Shown here piece after piece: positions 1 to 8,251 of a DNA stretch of 64,000 nucleotides. The DNA lies in the NCBI RefSeq assembly GCF_012272695.1, contig NZ_CP050902.1:186001-250000 (forward strand), written 5' to 3'. The DNA comes from Nocardioides sp. JQ2195. GTDB taxonomy: Bacteria > Actinomycetota > Actinomycetes > Propionibacteriales > Nocardioidaceae. The translations under genes and the position numbers were made by a program. Position 1 is the first letter of the stretch. Every line of letters begins with the position of its first letter. The notes under the pieces are model-generated. The model worked only from the letters and a program-made list of their open reading frames with translations. It was not told where the DNA came from and did no database searches.

Positions 1-203
1 GCCATGAAGATGAACAGGGGCGCCGCGGACAGCGTGTAGCTCATCACCGACGTGGGTGCCGCTGTGGCGAGGACGCCGATCGCTTCCGGCAGGCTGCCCA
101 AGGTCAGCAGGCCCACGATCCCGGTGCCGAGCACTGCGAAGGAGACCGGGACGCGCAGCAGGATCAGCGCCAGCATGAGCAGGGTGAAGGCAAGGGCGAT
201 CAT
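1..203 (-). CDS. dctM: TRAP transporter large permease (DctM), 5' part only
   Basis: Large membrane subunit of a tripartite ATP-independent periplasmic (TRAP) transporter, the channel that imports an organic acid with Na+ or H+. Only the first 67 codons are in the window. They encode a hydrophobic N-terminus (starts MIALAFTLLMLALILLRVPV) and the family-typical segment SYTLSAAPLFIFMA. The ATG at 203 lies one base past the stop codon of the small permease, so the two are translationally coupled. Third gene of the dctP-dctQ-dctM operon, continuing past the window edge. The substrate cannot be read from this fragment. Confidence 0.9.
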   Translation of the reverse strand, partial: MIALAFTLLMLALILLRVPVSFAVLGTGIVGLLTLGSLPEAIGVLATAAPTSVMSYTLSAAPLFIFM

Positions 204-204
204 G

Positions 205-807
205 TCAGACCCCTTCCGAGAGTTCGGCCTGGATGGTGTCGTCCTGGTCCGGGACATGGCCACCCCGAAGGGTGTGCCAGATCTCGCACAGGGCGATGAA
301 CGCGCCCAGGATGGAGGCGACCGGCATGATCGCCTTCCACCACCACGTGGGCAGGGGCAGCTCGGCCATGCCCGGAACCGGAGCCTCGTCGAGACGGAAG
401 GAGAACCAAGCGGCCCCCGTGCCCGCCCAGACGAGCAGGACGAAGCAGGCGAGAACGATGGCGTGTGCCAAGAGGGTCAGTGCCCTTCGCACCGGCTCGG
501 GGAACCGGTCGTAGACCGTGGCCACCGCGATGTGGGCGCCGGCGTAGTAGGCGGTGACCGCGCCGAAGAAGGCCATCGCCATCATGAGGTACTGCTCGAC
601 GATCGCGACGTTCCAACCGAGTGGGGTCGAGGCCAGGTTGCGACTGATCACCTCAGCAACGGTCAGCACGGTGATGCCCACCAGGCTGAACCCGGCAATC
701 GCCGCGCAGACCGAGGAGATGGCCTTCTCGACCCTGACCAGGGCTGTGTCCCTGGGGGGCGGAGGGGTCATCGTTCGTTCGTCGACGTGAAGAATGGTCT
801 CGGTCAT
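205..807 (-). CDS. dctQ: TRAP transporter small permease (DctQ)
   Basis: Small membrane subunit of the TRAP transporter, 200 aa, which bridges the binding protein and the large permease. Four hydrophobic segments are visible at about residues 31-54, 67-88, 111-133 and 157-177, the usual DctQ topology. A cytoplasmic N-terminal tail of about 25 residues is rich in Pro. Its ATG overlaps the stop of the binding-protein gene (ATGA) and its stop is one base from the dctM start, so the three genes form one operon. By position it is predicted to be controlled by the IclR operator upstream of dctP. Confidence 0.9.
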   Translation of the reverse strand: MTETILHVDERTMTPPPPRDTALVRVEKAISSVCAAIAGFSLVGITVLTVAEVISRNLASTPLGWNVAIVEQYLMMAMAFFGAVTAYYAGAHIAVATVYDRFPEPVRRALTLLAHAIVLACFVLLVWAGTGAAWFSFRLDEAPVPGMAELPLPTWWWKAIMPVASILGAFIALCEIWHTLRGGHVPDQDDTIQAELSEGV

Positions 808-1880
808 CTACGGGTCTCCTCGAGCGCGGTCTCGAACTCGGTCAGCACTTCGCTGGCCGGGCGGCCGGTGCTCTCCAGGTCACTGACCCAGTTCTCGCGC
901 ACGGGTTCGGCGAGCTCGTCCCAGGCCGCGCGCTCGCCGTCGGTGATCTCGTGGATCCGGACCCCTTGCTGACGCATCTCCTTGAGTGCTTGCGCCTGCT
1001 CTTCCTCGATGGCCTTGCAGGCGCCGTCCTGGGCCGCTTCGCCGGCCTCGCGGAGGAGGTCTCGTTGGTCGTCGTCGAGCATGTCCCAGACGTCCTCGGA
1101 GATGGAGAACGTGACGGTGAAGGCGCCGAGGCGCGCGTCCTCCGTGCTGTAGTGGAGCACCTCGCCGAGCTTGTAGGAGCCGATGCTGGCCGGGCTGGCC
1201 AAGGTGCCGGCAACGGTCTTCCGCGAGATCGCCTCGTAGAGGTCGCCCAGGGGCATGGAGACGCCGGCAGCGCCCACCTCGTCGACCACTCGGTCTGCGA
1301 CACCGCCGGTGGACCGCAGGATCTCACCGTCGAGATCGCTGGGATCCTGCACCGGCAGTCCCGCGGTCATCGCCTCGTAGTGGGGCACGACTGCCACCCA
1401 CAGCGGCCTGATGCCGCGCGGTTCCAGCTCCTCCTCGAAGAGGGTGCCGCCCTCCTGCATCGTGGCGAGAACCGCGTCGGCGCCGGTGCAGGCATCGGAG
1501 ATCAGCCCGGGAAGGTCACCGACGTTCGACAGTGGGAGCTCGGTTCCGACGTATGCCGGTGACACGGCGCCCAGCTGGATGACCCCGGATCGCAGCAGCG
1601 CGGCCATGTCACGCTGCTTGCCCATCTGGCCGCTGGCGAAGTACTCCACGTCCAGGCCGAGGTCGTCGCCGCGTTCCTGGAGCGTGTCGATGAACGGGGT
1701 GACGCCTCCGGCCCCGATGGGGTGCGTCGCGGAGAAGCTGTCTCCGAACTTGAGGATCAGGTCGCCCTCTGCGTTGGGGTGTGGCGGCGATGCGCATGCG
1801 CTGCTCGCGAGGAGGAGGGCCGCGCCGGAGAGTGCACCAATGGTGCCCCGCCGGGTGCGGCCGTGGTTCTTCCGGGCCAT
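804..1880 (-). CDS. dctP: TRAP transporter substrate-binding lipoprotein (DctP)
   Basis: Extracytoplasmic solute receptor of the TRAP system, 358 aa. The N-terminus has Arg/Lys residues, a hydrophobic core and a probable lipobox ending at Cys29, so in this monoderm it is probably a lipoprotein. The mature part begins with the DctP-like strand LILKFGDSFSATHPIGAGG and contains further family features (RSGVIQLG; the region around DLDGEILRSTGG). First gene of the operon, reading away from the IclR gene. The 16-bp palindrome 26 bases before its start is a good candidate operator. Ligand unknown; the plus-strand genes beside it suggest a carboxylic acid that is activated to a CoA thioester. Confidence 0.9.
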   Translation of the reverse strand: MARKNHGRTRRGTIGALSGAALLLASSACASPPHPNAEGDLILKFGDSFSATHPIGAGGVTPFIDTLQERGDDLGLDVEYFASGQMGKQRDMAALLRSGVIQLGAVSPAYVGTELPLSNVGDLPGLISDACTGADAVLATMQEGGTLFEEELEPRGIRPLWVAVVPHYEAMTAGLPVQDPSDLDGEILRSTGGVADRVVDEVGAAGVSMPLGDLYEAISRKTVAGTLASPASIGSYKLGEVLHYSTEDARLGAFTVTFSISEDVWDMLDDDQRDLLREAGEAAQDGACKAIEEEQAQALKEMRQQGVRIHEITDGERAAWDELAEPVRENWVSDLESTGRPASEVLTEFETALEETRR

Positions 1881-1905
1881 CCTGTCTCCCTAATTACGGT
1901 GGTGA

Positions 1906-1921
1906 CTACGTATTTACGTAG
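1906..1921. promoter_or_regulatory. Palindromic operator upstream of dctP (IclR site candidate)
   Basis: The sequence CTACGTATTTACGTAG has 7-bp inverted arms around TT and lies 26 bp upstream of the dctP start. The core TACGTA-NN-TACGTA recurs exactly at 2783-2796, in front of the acyl-CoA dehydrogenase operon. Two copies on either side of an iclR gene, each before a divergent unit, is the arrangement expected of a local regulator. IclR proteins often bind 14-15 bp palindromes of this kind. Confidence 0.7.
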
Positions 1922-1976
1922 ACGTGACCGTAGCCACATGCCCCGGACCATGTCAACGCCCAGGTGCTGGAGAGTT

Positions 1977-2726
1977 TCAGTCGCGCTGGTGCCAGCGTGC
2001 GGCATGGCGCTGGAGAGTCTCGACGATCTCGTCGCGCCGTTGGGCGAGAATCGCGTGCGGTCCGACCACGCCGACGGCGGCCACCGTCCGGTTGCCTTCG
2101 CGCAGTGCCACGGAGATGCCGTCCGAGTCGGGATTCTCGGCGACGTGGGGGATCGCGCAGATGCCGCTGCGGCGGATCTCGGGGAGGTGTTCGAGGAGCG
2201 ACTCCACGCGCCCGGCGTCCACGTCGGGGAGCCCTTGGAGGTAGGCCCACAGGTCTCGCTGCTCGTAGTCCGCGAGCAGGATCCACCCCGATGAGGTGCG
2301 GATGAGGGAGCGCCGCATGTAGCTCTCGGCCAGGTAGGCCGTGCTCGGGTCGGTGGAGCAGTGGTCGATGTAGACCTGGTCCTGGCCGACGGCCACCGTG
2401 ATGATCGCGGTCATGCCCGTCTCGGCGTGCAGGTCGACGAGATCCTGGTGGTCCACGCGGTTGACCGCGCCCCGTCCGGCCAGGAGGTTCAGCAGGTAGG
2501 GGGCCACTCCAAGGCGGTACGACCGGGCCTTCTCGTCCAGGTAGCCGGTGGCGACCAGTCCGTTGACCAGCCCTTGGCAGGTGCTGAGGGGTGCGTCGAC
2601 TTGTCGCGCGATCTCGGTGAGCGACAAGCCGTTCTCGCTGCGGGCGACTGTCTCGAGGATCCCGGCCACGCGGTCGACCATGCGGTGTCGGGGTCGCACG
2701 TGAACGGGTCTGGCTTCCTCCGACAT
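1977..2726 (-). CDS. IclR family transcriptional regulator
   Basis: Regulator of 249 aa with an N-terminal winged helix (about residues 15-75; LSLTEIARQVDAPLSTCQGL is the helix-turn-helix) and a C-terminal IclR ligand-binding domain (about 80-245). I place the start at the ATG at 2726 because GAGG lies 5 nt before it; a longer reading would need a TTG at 2756. The gene sits between the TRAP operon, transcribed in the same direction, and the divergent acyl-CoA dehydrogenase operon. Both have a TACGTA-NN-TACGTA palindrome upstream, so it probably senses the pathway substrate or its CoA ester. Whether it represses or activates cannot be told. Confidence 0.88.
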   Translation of the reverse strand: MSEEARPVHVRPRHRMVDRVAGILETVARSENGLSLTEIARQVDAPLSTCQGLVNGLVATGYLDEKARSYRLGVAPYLLNLLAGRGAVNRVDHQDLVDLHAETGMTAIITVAVGQDQVYIDHCSTDPSTAYLAESYMRRSLIRTSSGWILLADYEQRDLWAYLQGLPDVDAGRVESLLEHLPEIRRSGICAIPHVAENPDSDGISVALREGNRTVAAVGVVGPHAILAQRRDEIVETLQRHAARWHQRD

Positions 2727-2782
2727 GGCTACCTCGCAGCTGATTGACGATTCCAACGGCAGAACCTATCCTACCGCTCAGA

Positions 2783-2796
2783 TACGTAATTACGTA
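2783..2796. promoter_or_regulatory. Palindromic operator before the acyl-CoA dehydrogenase operon
   Basis: A perfect 14-bp palindrome, TACGTAATTACGTA, in the 106-bp divergent gap between the iclR start (2726) and the acyl-CoA dehydrogenase start (2833). It shares the TACGTA-NN-TACGTA core with the site at 1907-1920. A further half-site-like stretch (TTCGTACATTCGTAG) follows at about 2803-2817. The location allows joint control of iclR itself and of the catabolic operon. Confidence 0.7.
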
Positions 2797-2832
2797 ACTC
2801 ACTTCGTACATTCGTAGAACGGTGGTAAATCG

Positions 2833-3978
2833 ATGTCCCTCATGCCGACCCACACCGACGAGAGCGCTGCGCTGGGCACGCTGCGTCAGGAGGTGCGTGA
2901 GTTCCTGATGACGCTACCCGCAACCCTGCGCACCGAGCTCGGCGGAGTCGACACCTGGCTCAGCGGGTGGAACATCGACTTCACACGTGCCCTGGCAGAG
3001 CGCGGATGGATCGGGATGACCATCCCGAGGGAGTACGGCGGCCATGCGCGCACCCACCTCGAACGCTTCGTGGTGACCGAGGAGCTGCTCGCTGCAGGGG
3101 CTCCGGTGGCCGCACACTGGATCGCCGACCGGCAGGTCGCACCGACGCTCCTGCGTTTCGGAACCGAAGAGGTACGCCGTGAGTTCCTGCCCGAGATCGC
3201 CGCAGGGAGGTGCTACTTCGGCATCGGCATGTCCGAGCCGGACAGTGGCTCCGACCTGGCCAGTGTCCGCACCAAGGCGCACCGTGTGGATGGCGGCTGG
3301 ACGGTCAGTGGCACGAAGCTGTGGACCTCCGGCGGACACCTCGCGCATGCGTTCATCGCGTTGGTCCGCACCGCCCCGCTCGATGCCTCCGACCGGCATG
3401 CCGGGCTCAGCCAGCTGCTGGTGCGGCTCGATGATCCCGGAGTCGACGTACGGCCTGTCATCTCGGCCGGCGGGCACCACCACTTCAACGAAGTGGTCCT
3501 CGACGACGTCTTCGTCCCCGATCACCGCCTCGTGGGTGAGGAGGGCGACGGGTGGATGCAGGTCACCTCCGAGCTGTCCTTCGAGCGGAGCGGACCCGAG
3601 CGCTTCCTCTCCACGATGCAGCTGTTCGAGCAGGCCATGGCGGACCCGGCCGTCGCGGAGAACGTGGCGGACGTCGACTCCGGTCGCCAGCTGGCCAGGC
3701 TCGCTGGGCTCCACGAGATGTCGCGTGCGGTGGCGGGCAGTCTGCAGCGGGGCGAAGAGGCCGATGTCTCGGCCGCGCTCGTCAAGGTGCTCGGCACGAC
3801 CTTCGAGGGAGACCTCGCGGAGTGGATCGACCAGTCGGCGGGAAGCGCCAGCGGGGTTGAGTCGCGGACCAAGTCACTGGCCACGCGGGGAGTGATCCAG
3901 CGACCTGGATTCACCCTCCGTGGCGGCACCAACGAGATTCTGCGCGGGGTCATCGCCCGCGGATTGGGGATGCGCTGA
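2833..3978 (+). CDS. Acyl-CoA dehydrogenase, first of a pair
   Basis: FAD-dependent acyl-CoA dehydrogenase of 381 aa, close to family length, predicted to make a 2,3-enoyl-CoA and pass electrons to ETF. Visible features: the substrate/FAD motif GIGMSEPDSGSDLASVRTKA (about residues 132-151), the middle beta domain (VSGTKLWTSGG), and the C-terminal GGTNEILRGVIARGLGMR. In that last motif the Glu used as catalytic base in medium-chain enzymes is replaced by Gly, as in several actinobacterial FadE proteins that place the base elsewhere or work as heteromers. The stop overlaps the next start by one base (TGATG). Confidence 0.9.
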   Translation: MSLMPTHTDESAALGTLRQEVREFLMTLPATLRTELGGVDTWLSGWNIDFTRALAERGWIGMTIPREYGGHARTHLERFVVTEELLAAGAPVAAHWIADRQVAPTLLRFGTEEVRREFLPEIAAGRCYFGIGMSEPDSGSDLASVRTKAHRVDGGWTVSGTKLWTSGGHLAHAFIALVRTAPLDASDRHAGLSQLLVRLDDPGVDVRPVISAGGHHHFNEVVLDDVFVPDHRLVGEEGDGWMQVTSELSFERSGPERFLSTMQLFEQAMADPAVAENVADVDSGRQLARLAGLHEMSRAVAGSLQRGEEADVSAALVKVLGTTFEGDLAEWIDQSAGSASGVESRTKSLATRGVIQRPGFTLRGGTNEILRGVIARGLGMR

Positions 3979-5042
3979 TGAACACGATTGATCCCGACCT
4001 GTTGCAGGTCATGCGCGACGTGGTGCGCTCACGAGGTCTCATCGACCGGCTCGACCAGGGCGTCGACGGCATCCGTCTGGAAGGGGCGCAGTGGCACCAG
4101 CTCCAAGAACTCGGCCTGGCCACACTGACCTTGCCTGAGGAGCACGGTGGCAGTGGAGCGTCCTGGCTGGAGAGCGCAGCCCTCCTGCGTGAGGCCGCTG
4201 CGGCCGCGGCGCACCTTCCCCTGGTGGAGACGGACCTGCTGGCGGCGTGGTTGCTCCGCGAGGCCGACCTGCCGGTGGACGACAGGCCGCGGACCGTCGC
4301 GGTCCTCGACGAGTCGGGCCACAGTCCGCTGGTCCCGTGGGCCGGTGAGGTGGAGCGCATCGTCGTGCTTGCCCATGCAGACGGACGGCGCGTTGTTGCC
4401 GATCTCGACCCCAGCGACGTGGACATCGAGCCCGTTGCCAGCCGGTCCGGCCTGCCCCGCTCCTCGGTGAGGGTCACCGGGACGGTCGACGGCACGCCGG
4501 TCGATGACGGCACCGAGACCCAGATCCTGCTGCGCGGGGCCTTGGGGCGAGCGGTGCAGTCCGTCGGCGCCATGGAGCGCATCGTCGAGCTCTGCGTGGA
4601 GCACACAACGGTGCGCGTGCAGTTCGGACGACCACTGTGCAAGTTCCAGTCGGTGCAGAACCTTGTCTCCGACATCGCCGCTGAGACGGCTCTCGCCCGC
4701 TCTGCCGTGGATGCGGCCGTCACGGACGCGGCCATCACCGATCTGGCCGGTCCCTCCTCGGCGTTCCGCGTGGCGGTCGCGCGCTCGTGCGTCGGCCATG
4801 CCTCGAGCACGGTCATCCGCAATGCCCACCAGGTGCACGGCGCGATCGGCACCACGGTCGAGCACCCACTGCAGCTGCTCACCCTGCCGTTGCTGGACTG
4901 GCGCAATGAGTTCGGAGGGGTGCGGTTCTGGGACCGGCTTCTCGGTTCGACCCTGAGGGCGACCTCCGGATCCGTGTGGGAACTGGCCACCGGCGCCACG
5001 AGTGCTGAGTTCGACAAGGTCCTGATGGAGGCGTCCCGATGA
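3978..5042 (+). CDS. Acyl-CoA dehydrogenase-like partner subunit
   Basis: A shorter acyl-CoA dehydrogenase family protein, 354 aa. The N-terminal helical domain (EHGGSGASWLESAALLREAA) and C-terminal domain (RVQFGRPLCKFQSVQNLVSD; HQVHGAIGTT) are clear, while the middle part is divergent. Directly overlapping a canonical homologue, it resembles the alpha-beta pairs of mycobacterial steroid and side-chain degradation (FadE28/FadE29 type), where two different subunits build one active heterotetramer. I infer such a complex with the preceding gene. It overlaps the CoA-transferase gene by 4 bp (ATGA). Confidence 0.85.
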   Translation: MNTIDPDLLQVMRDVVRSRGLIDRLDQGVDGIRLEGAQWHQLQELGLATLTLPEEHGGSGASWLESAALLREAAAAAAHLPLVETDLLAAWLLREADLPVDDRPRTVAVLDESGHSPLVPWAGEVERIVVLAHADGRRVVADLDPSDVDIEPVASRSGLPRSSVRVTGTVDGTPVDDGTETQILLRGALGRAVQSVGAMERIVELCVEHTTVRVQFGRPLCKFQSVQNLVSDIAAETALARSAVDAAVTDAAITDLAGPSSAFRVAVARSCVGHASSTVIRNAHQVHGAIGTTVEHPLQLLTLPLLDWRNEFGGVRFWDRLLGSTLRATSGSVWELATGATSAEFDKVLMEASR

Positions 5043-6250
5043 AACCGACGGCACAGGCGCCACTGGCAGGCGTCACAGTGATCGAGCTGAGCACCGTGTT
5101 CATGGCCCCCTACTGCGCGCAGCTCCTGGCGGAGTGGGGAGCCGACGTGATCAAGGTCGAGAGCCCCGATGGCGACACGGTGCGCAGCATCAACGATCAC
5201 CAGGGCAGTGGACTGGGCCCGGTCTTCGTCACCGCCAACCGCGGCAAGCGCTCGGTTGCGCTCGACCTCAAGGACCCACGAGGAATGGCGGCGCTGCGCT
5301 CTCTCGTCGCCGACGCCGACGTGTTCCTGCACAACATCCGACCTCCTGCCGCCCGACGTCTCGGCATCACTGGTGAGGAACTGCTGGAGATCAACCCGCG
5401 CCTGATCCATTGCGGCTTCCGCGGGTTCGGCGCGGGTGGCCCCTACGCGGACCAGCCGGCGTACGACGACGTGATCCAAGCCGCATCGGGAGTCGCGGCG
5501 GCCCAGGCGGTGGACGGCTCTGAGCCGGCGTACTGGCGCTCGGCCGCGGCCGACAAGATCATGGGGCTCTACGGAGCAGCTGCGATCAGCGCGGCCCTGG
5601 CGGGCCGCGGCAGCACGGACCTGGGTCGGATCATCGAGGTGCCGATGTTCGAGGGCATGGCCTCCTTCATGCTGCTCGATCGCCAGGGTGGCTGGGTCCA
5701 GAACCCGCCGACCGGCCCCACCGGTTATGCCCGCACCGACTCCGAGCACCGCAAGCCCTATCGGACGTCGGACGGCCATCTCTCCGTGATGGTCTACGCC
5801 GACAAGCAGTGGTTGGCGTTCTTCGACCTGATCGGCAAGCCGGAACTGGGCTCGGACCCGAGATTCGCCACCATCGGAGCCAGGACGCGGAACATCGACG
5901 AGCTCTACTCGATCTTGGCTGACGAGATGCTCCGGCACACGACGCAGGAGTGGATGGCGCTCTTCCGAGCGGCCGACATCCCCCATGGCCCGGTCAACTC
6001 GATCGAGGACCTCTTCGAGGACGAGCACCTCGTGGCCACCGAGTTCTTCCACACGCTCGACCAGCCGGGGCTCGGCGAGGTGCGCCTGGCCCGTTCGCCC
6101 ATATCGATGGGCGTGCCACCCCACCCTGCTCGACCGGCTCCACGCCTGGGCGAGCACACGGAGCAGGTGCTGGAGGGCACGGGTCTGGGTCCTGATGACG
6201 TGGCCAAGCTGGTGGCTGACGGCGTCGCCGTGGCACTGCCGCGGGACTGA
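5039..6250 (+). CDS. CaiB/BaiF-type (family III) CoA-transferase
   Basis: Family III CoA-transferase of 403 aa, normal length. It moves CoA between carboxylic acids through an aspartyl-CoA anhydride. The sequence shows the N-terminal PLAGVTVIELSTVFMAPYCA, AEWGADVIKVESPDGD, the lineage-typical NRGKRSVALDLKDP, and GFGAGGPYADQPAYDDVIQA with the expected catalytic Asp in the YDD segment. In the operon it would activate the imported acid for the two dehydrogenases. Donor and acceptor cannot be deduced. Confidence 0.9.
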   Translation: MKPTAQAPLAGVTVIELSTVFMAPYCAQLLAEWGADVIKVESPDGDTVRSINDHQGSGLGPVFVTANRGKRSVALDLKDPRGMAALRSLVADADVFLHNIRPPAARRLGITGEELLEINPRLIHCGFRGFGAGGPYADQPAYDDVIQAASGVAAAQAVDGSEPAYWRSAAADKIMGLYGAAAISAALAGRGSTDLGRIIEVPMFEGMASFMLLDRQGGWVQNPPTGPTGYARTDSEHRKPYRTSDGHLSVMVYADKQWLAFFDLIGKPELGSDPRFATIGARTRNIDELYSILADEMLRHTTQEWMALFRAADIPHGPVNSIEDLFEDEHLVATEFFHTLDQPGLGEVRLARSPISMGVPPHPARPAPRLGEHTEQVLEGTGLGPDDVAKLVADGVAVALPRD

Positions 6251-6251
6251 G

Positions 6252-7538
6252 GTGCCTGCCACGTCGTCGAACGGTCCGGGTCGCCGGGCTGGTGACGGGC
6301 GTGCCTTCGCCACGACCGTCATCGGGGCGAGCATGCTCACGACACTCGGTTCCATGCCGGTGTTCCTGCTGGCCGTCCTGTCGCCCTACGTCCGATCGGA
6401 CCTGGACTTCGGTGCCAGTCGGCTCGGGCTCACGGTGGGCTGCTACTTCACCTTTGCCGCCGTCGGGGCGATGCTGGTCGGGCCGGTCGCGGACCGGGTG
6501 TCAGCCCGGCTGAGCGCCGTGGCCGCGGGTGCCCTGTGCGCCGGAGGCGGCCTGGGGGTCGCGGTCTGGGGAACGTCGTGGCGGAACCTGGTCATCCTGA
6601 TGGCGGTGCTCGGCCTCGCGAATGCCGCCTGCCAGGTCACGGCGAACCTGACCTTGGCCCGCTCCATCTCGGCGGAGCGCCGGGGCTTCGGCTTTGCCGT
6701 CAAGCAGTCGGCGATCCCCGCAGCCATCCTCGTGGCCGGCTTGTGCGTCCCGATTGCCAACGGAGCACTCGGTTGGCGGGCGATGTATGCCGCAACGGGC
6801 CTGTTGGGACTCGTGGTGGTGGTCCTCGGACTCGGTCGACGACAGCCGGTCGTGGCGCGGGCGGCCGGCTCCGGCGAGGACGACCGGCCGCCCCTGTTGC
6901 CGCTCGTTCTGCTGATGATCGCGATGACGTTCGGAAGTGCTGCCGCCAACTCGATGGGTGCCTTCGTCGCCACGTGGGGCGCAGAGATCGGCCTGTCGCC
7001 GGCGCGGGTGGGTGTGGTGATGGCGCTGGGCAGTGGACTGAACATCCTGGTGCGGCTGGTCTCGGGCCTGCTCGCCGACCGCCGCCAAGGTCGCAACCTG
7101 CCCGTCGTGACCGGTCAGTTCCTGATCGGTGCCCTCGCCCTGATGGTGCTCTCCTGGCCGTCGCCGACGATCTTCTGGCCGGTCACGGTCCTGGCATTCG
7201 CGCTGGGCTGGTCCTGGCCCGGACTGATGATGTACGCCGTCGTGCGGATCAGCCGCGACGGTCCCGCGACCGCCTCGGGGATGCTCCAGGCCGGCGCCTT
7301 CGCCGGCGGCGCGGCCGGCCCGATGTGCTTCGGGTTGCTCGGGGACACAGTGGGTTTCGTGCCCGCGTGGCGGTTTGCCTCGGCGGTGTTCGTGATCGGT
7401 GCGGCCCTGATCGTGATCGCTCGTCGGTTGCTGGTCACGGACCTGGTCAATCGACCACCCCGGGAGCCCCTCGGCTACGGCGGTGGCAGGCTCAGCAATC
7501 CGGCGAGGATGGCCTCGCGGCCGGCCTCGGATGAATGA
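6252..7538 (+). CDS. MFS transporter
   Basis: Major facilitator superfamily permease of 428 aa with about 12 hydrophobic helices. I choose the GTG at 6252, one base after the CoA-transferase stop; the reading frame stays open upstream but only inside that gene. The loop between helices 2 and 3 is GPVADRVSARLSAVAAG, and helix 5 to 6 has KQSAIPAAILVAG as in CynX/NimT-type carriers. Last gene of the IclR-flanked operon, so probably a second, low-affinity carrier for the substrate or an exporter of an intermediate. Confidence 0.85.
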   Translation: MPATSSNGPGRRAGDGRAFATTVIGASMLTTLGSMPVFLLAVLSPYVRSDLDFGASRLGLTVGCYFTFAAVGAMLVGPVADRVSARLSAVAAGALCAGGGLGVAVWGTSWRNLVILMAVLGLANAACQVTANLTLARSISAERRGFGFAVKQSAIPAAILVAGLCVPIANGALGWRAMYAATGLLGLVVVVLGLGRRQPVVARAAGSGEDDRPPLLPLVLLMIAMTFGSAAANSMGAFVATWGAEIGLSPARVGVVMALGSGLNILVRLVSGLLADRRQGRNLPVVTGQFLIGALALMVLSWPSPTIFWPVTVLAFALGWSWPGLMMYAVVRISRDGPATASGMLQAGAFAGGAAGPMCFGLLGDTVGFVPAWRFASAVFVIGAALIVIARRLLVTDLVNRPPREPLGYGGGRLSNPARMASRPASDE

Positions 7539-7634
7539 TGGCGCACTCGAGGCTCCTGGGTTGCGGCGCCGGCTCGAGCCGGGAGGTCGCTCCGCGGGTG
7601 CCTTCGGGGGCGTTCGGGGGTTTGAGGGGTGCCT

Positions 7635-8174
7635 TCAGGGGTGCTTGAGGTGGTCGACCAGCTCCAGCAGGTGCTCGACGGAACGCGCGAAGGTGCCGCG
7701 TGACCACTCGCCGGGCATGGACGAGTGGTGATAGAGGCCCTCGCCGATCAGCATGATCGCCTCGGCGGCGTAGCGGTCGCCGACTTCTTCCTGGATGAGC
7801 TCCAGCCAGGCCTGGTGCACCCACTCGAGGGCATCGACCGCGGGCTGCCACGACGACTGCGCCAGTCGCAGCACCGCTATGTAGAAGGTGTCGAGGTCGG
7901 AACCACTGGTCCATGACGTCCGCACGTAGTGCCGGGCCGGCCCCTCGGGCGCCTCGGCCATGATGACCAGGTCCCGTTCGCAGATGGTGCGGAACTCCTC
8001 GAGCACGGCCTCGGCGAGCGCCTCCTTGCTGGGGAAGTGGTAGAGCACTCCACCCTTCGACAGGTCGGCCCGGGCCGCGACCGCATCGATCGTGGTGGCG
8101 CGCTCGCCGTCGCTGCGCAGCAACTCGCAGTAGGCGAGCAGCGCCTTGTTGCGGGCCTTCGGCGGGCGGCTCAT
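7635..8174 (-). CDS. TetR family transcriptional repressor
   Basis: 179 aa. The N-terminal TetR DNA-binding domain (ERATTIDAVAARADLSKGGV, then LYHFPSKEALAEAVLEEF) spans about residues 20-70 and is followed by a C-terminal helical domain of the TetR_C type. It is divergent from a DHA2-type efflux gene with 77 bp between the starts. The near-perfect 26-bp inverted repeat there sits on the efflux promoter, so this is very probably the local repressor, relieved by an exported compound. Convergent with the MFS gene upstream; the spacer holds a GC palindrome at 7569-7582. Confidence 0.9.
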   Translation of the reverse strand: MSRPPKARNKALLAYCELLRSDGERATTIDAVAARADLSKGGVLYHFPSKEALAEAVLEEFRTICERDLVIMAEAPEGPARHYVRTSWTSGSDLDTFYIAVLRLAQSSWQPAVDALEWVHQAWLELIQEEVGDRYAAEAIMLIGEGLYHHSSMPGEWSRGTFARSVEHLLELVDHLKHP

Positions 8175-8220
8175 GGGGGCGACCCTATCCAGTGGTGCAC
8201 GTCACCGCCGATTCGTTCGT

Positions 8221-8246
8221 AACTGTACCGGCCAGACGGTATAGTT
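8221..8246. promoter_or_regulatory. TetR operator overlapping the efflux promoter
   Basis: Inverted repeat AACTGTACCG-N6-CGGTATAGTT with 9 of 10 arm positions paired. Its right arm contains the hexamer TATAGT (8240-8245), a good -10 box 6 nt before the GTG start at 8252. A bound repressor would therefore cover the promoter directly. The half-site TACCG is typical of TetR operators. Confidence 0.8.
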
Positions 8247-8251
8247 ATCGG

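Noticed and set aside
3950..6355. An 801-codon minus-strand frame
   Set aside because: Antisense to the second dehydrogenase and the CoA-transferase, which have clear family motifs; no recognisable protein in the minus frame.
8192..8251. The GTG at 8192 as start of the efflux protein
   Set aside because: The extra 20 residues would be encoded by the operator and promoter; a -10 box ends 6 nt before the GTG at 8252, where homology begins.
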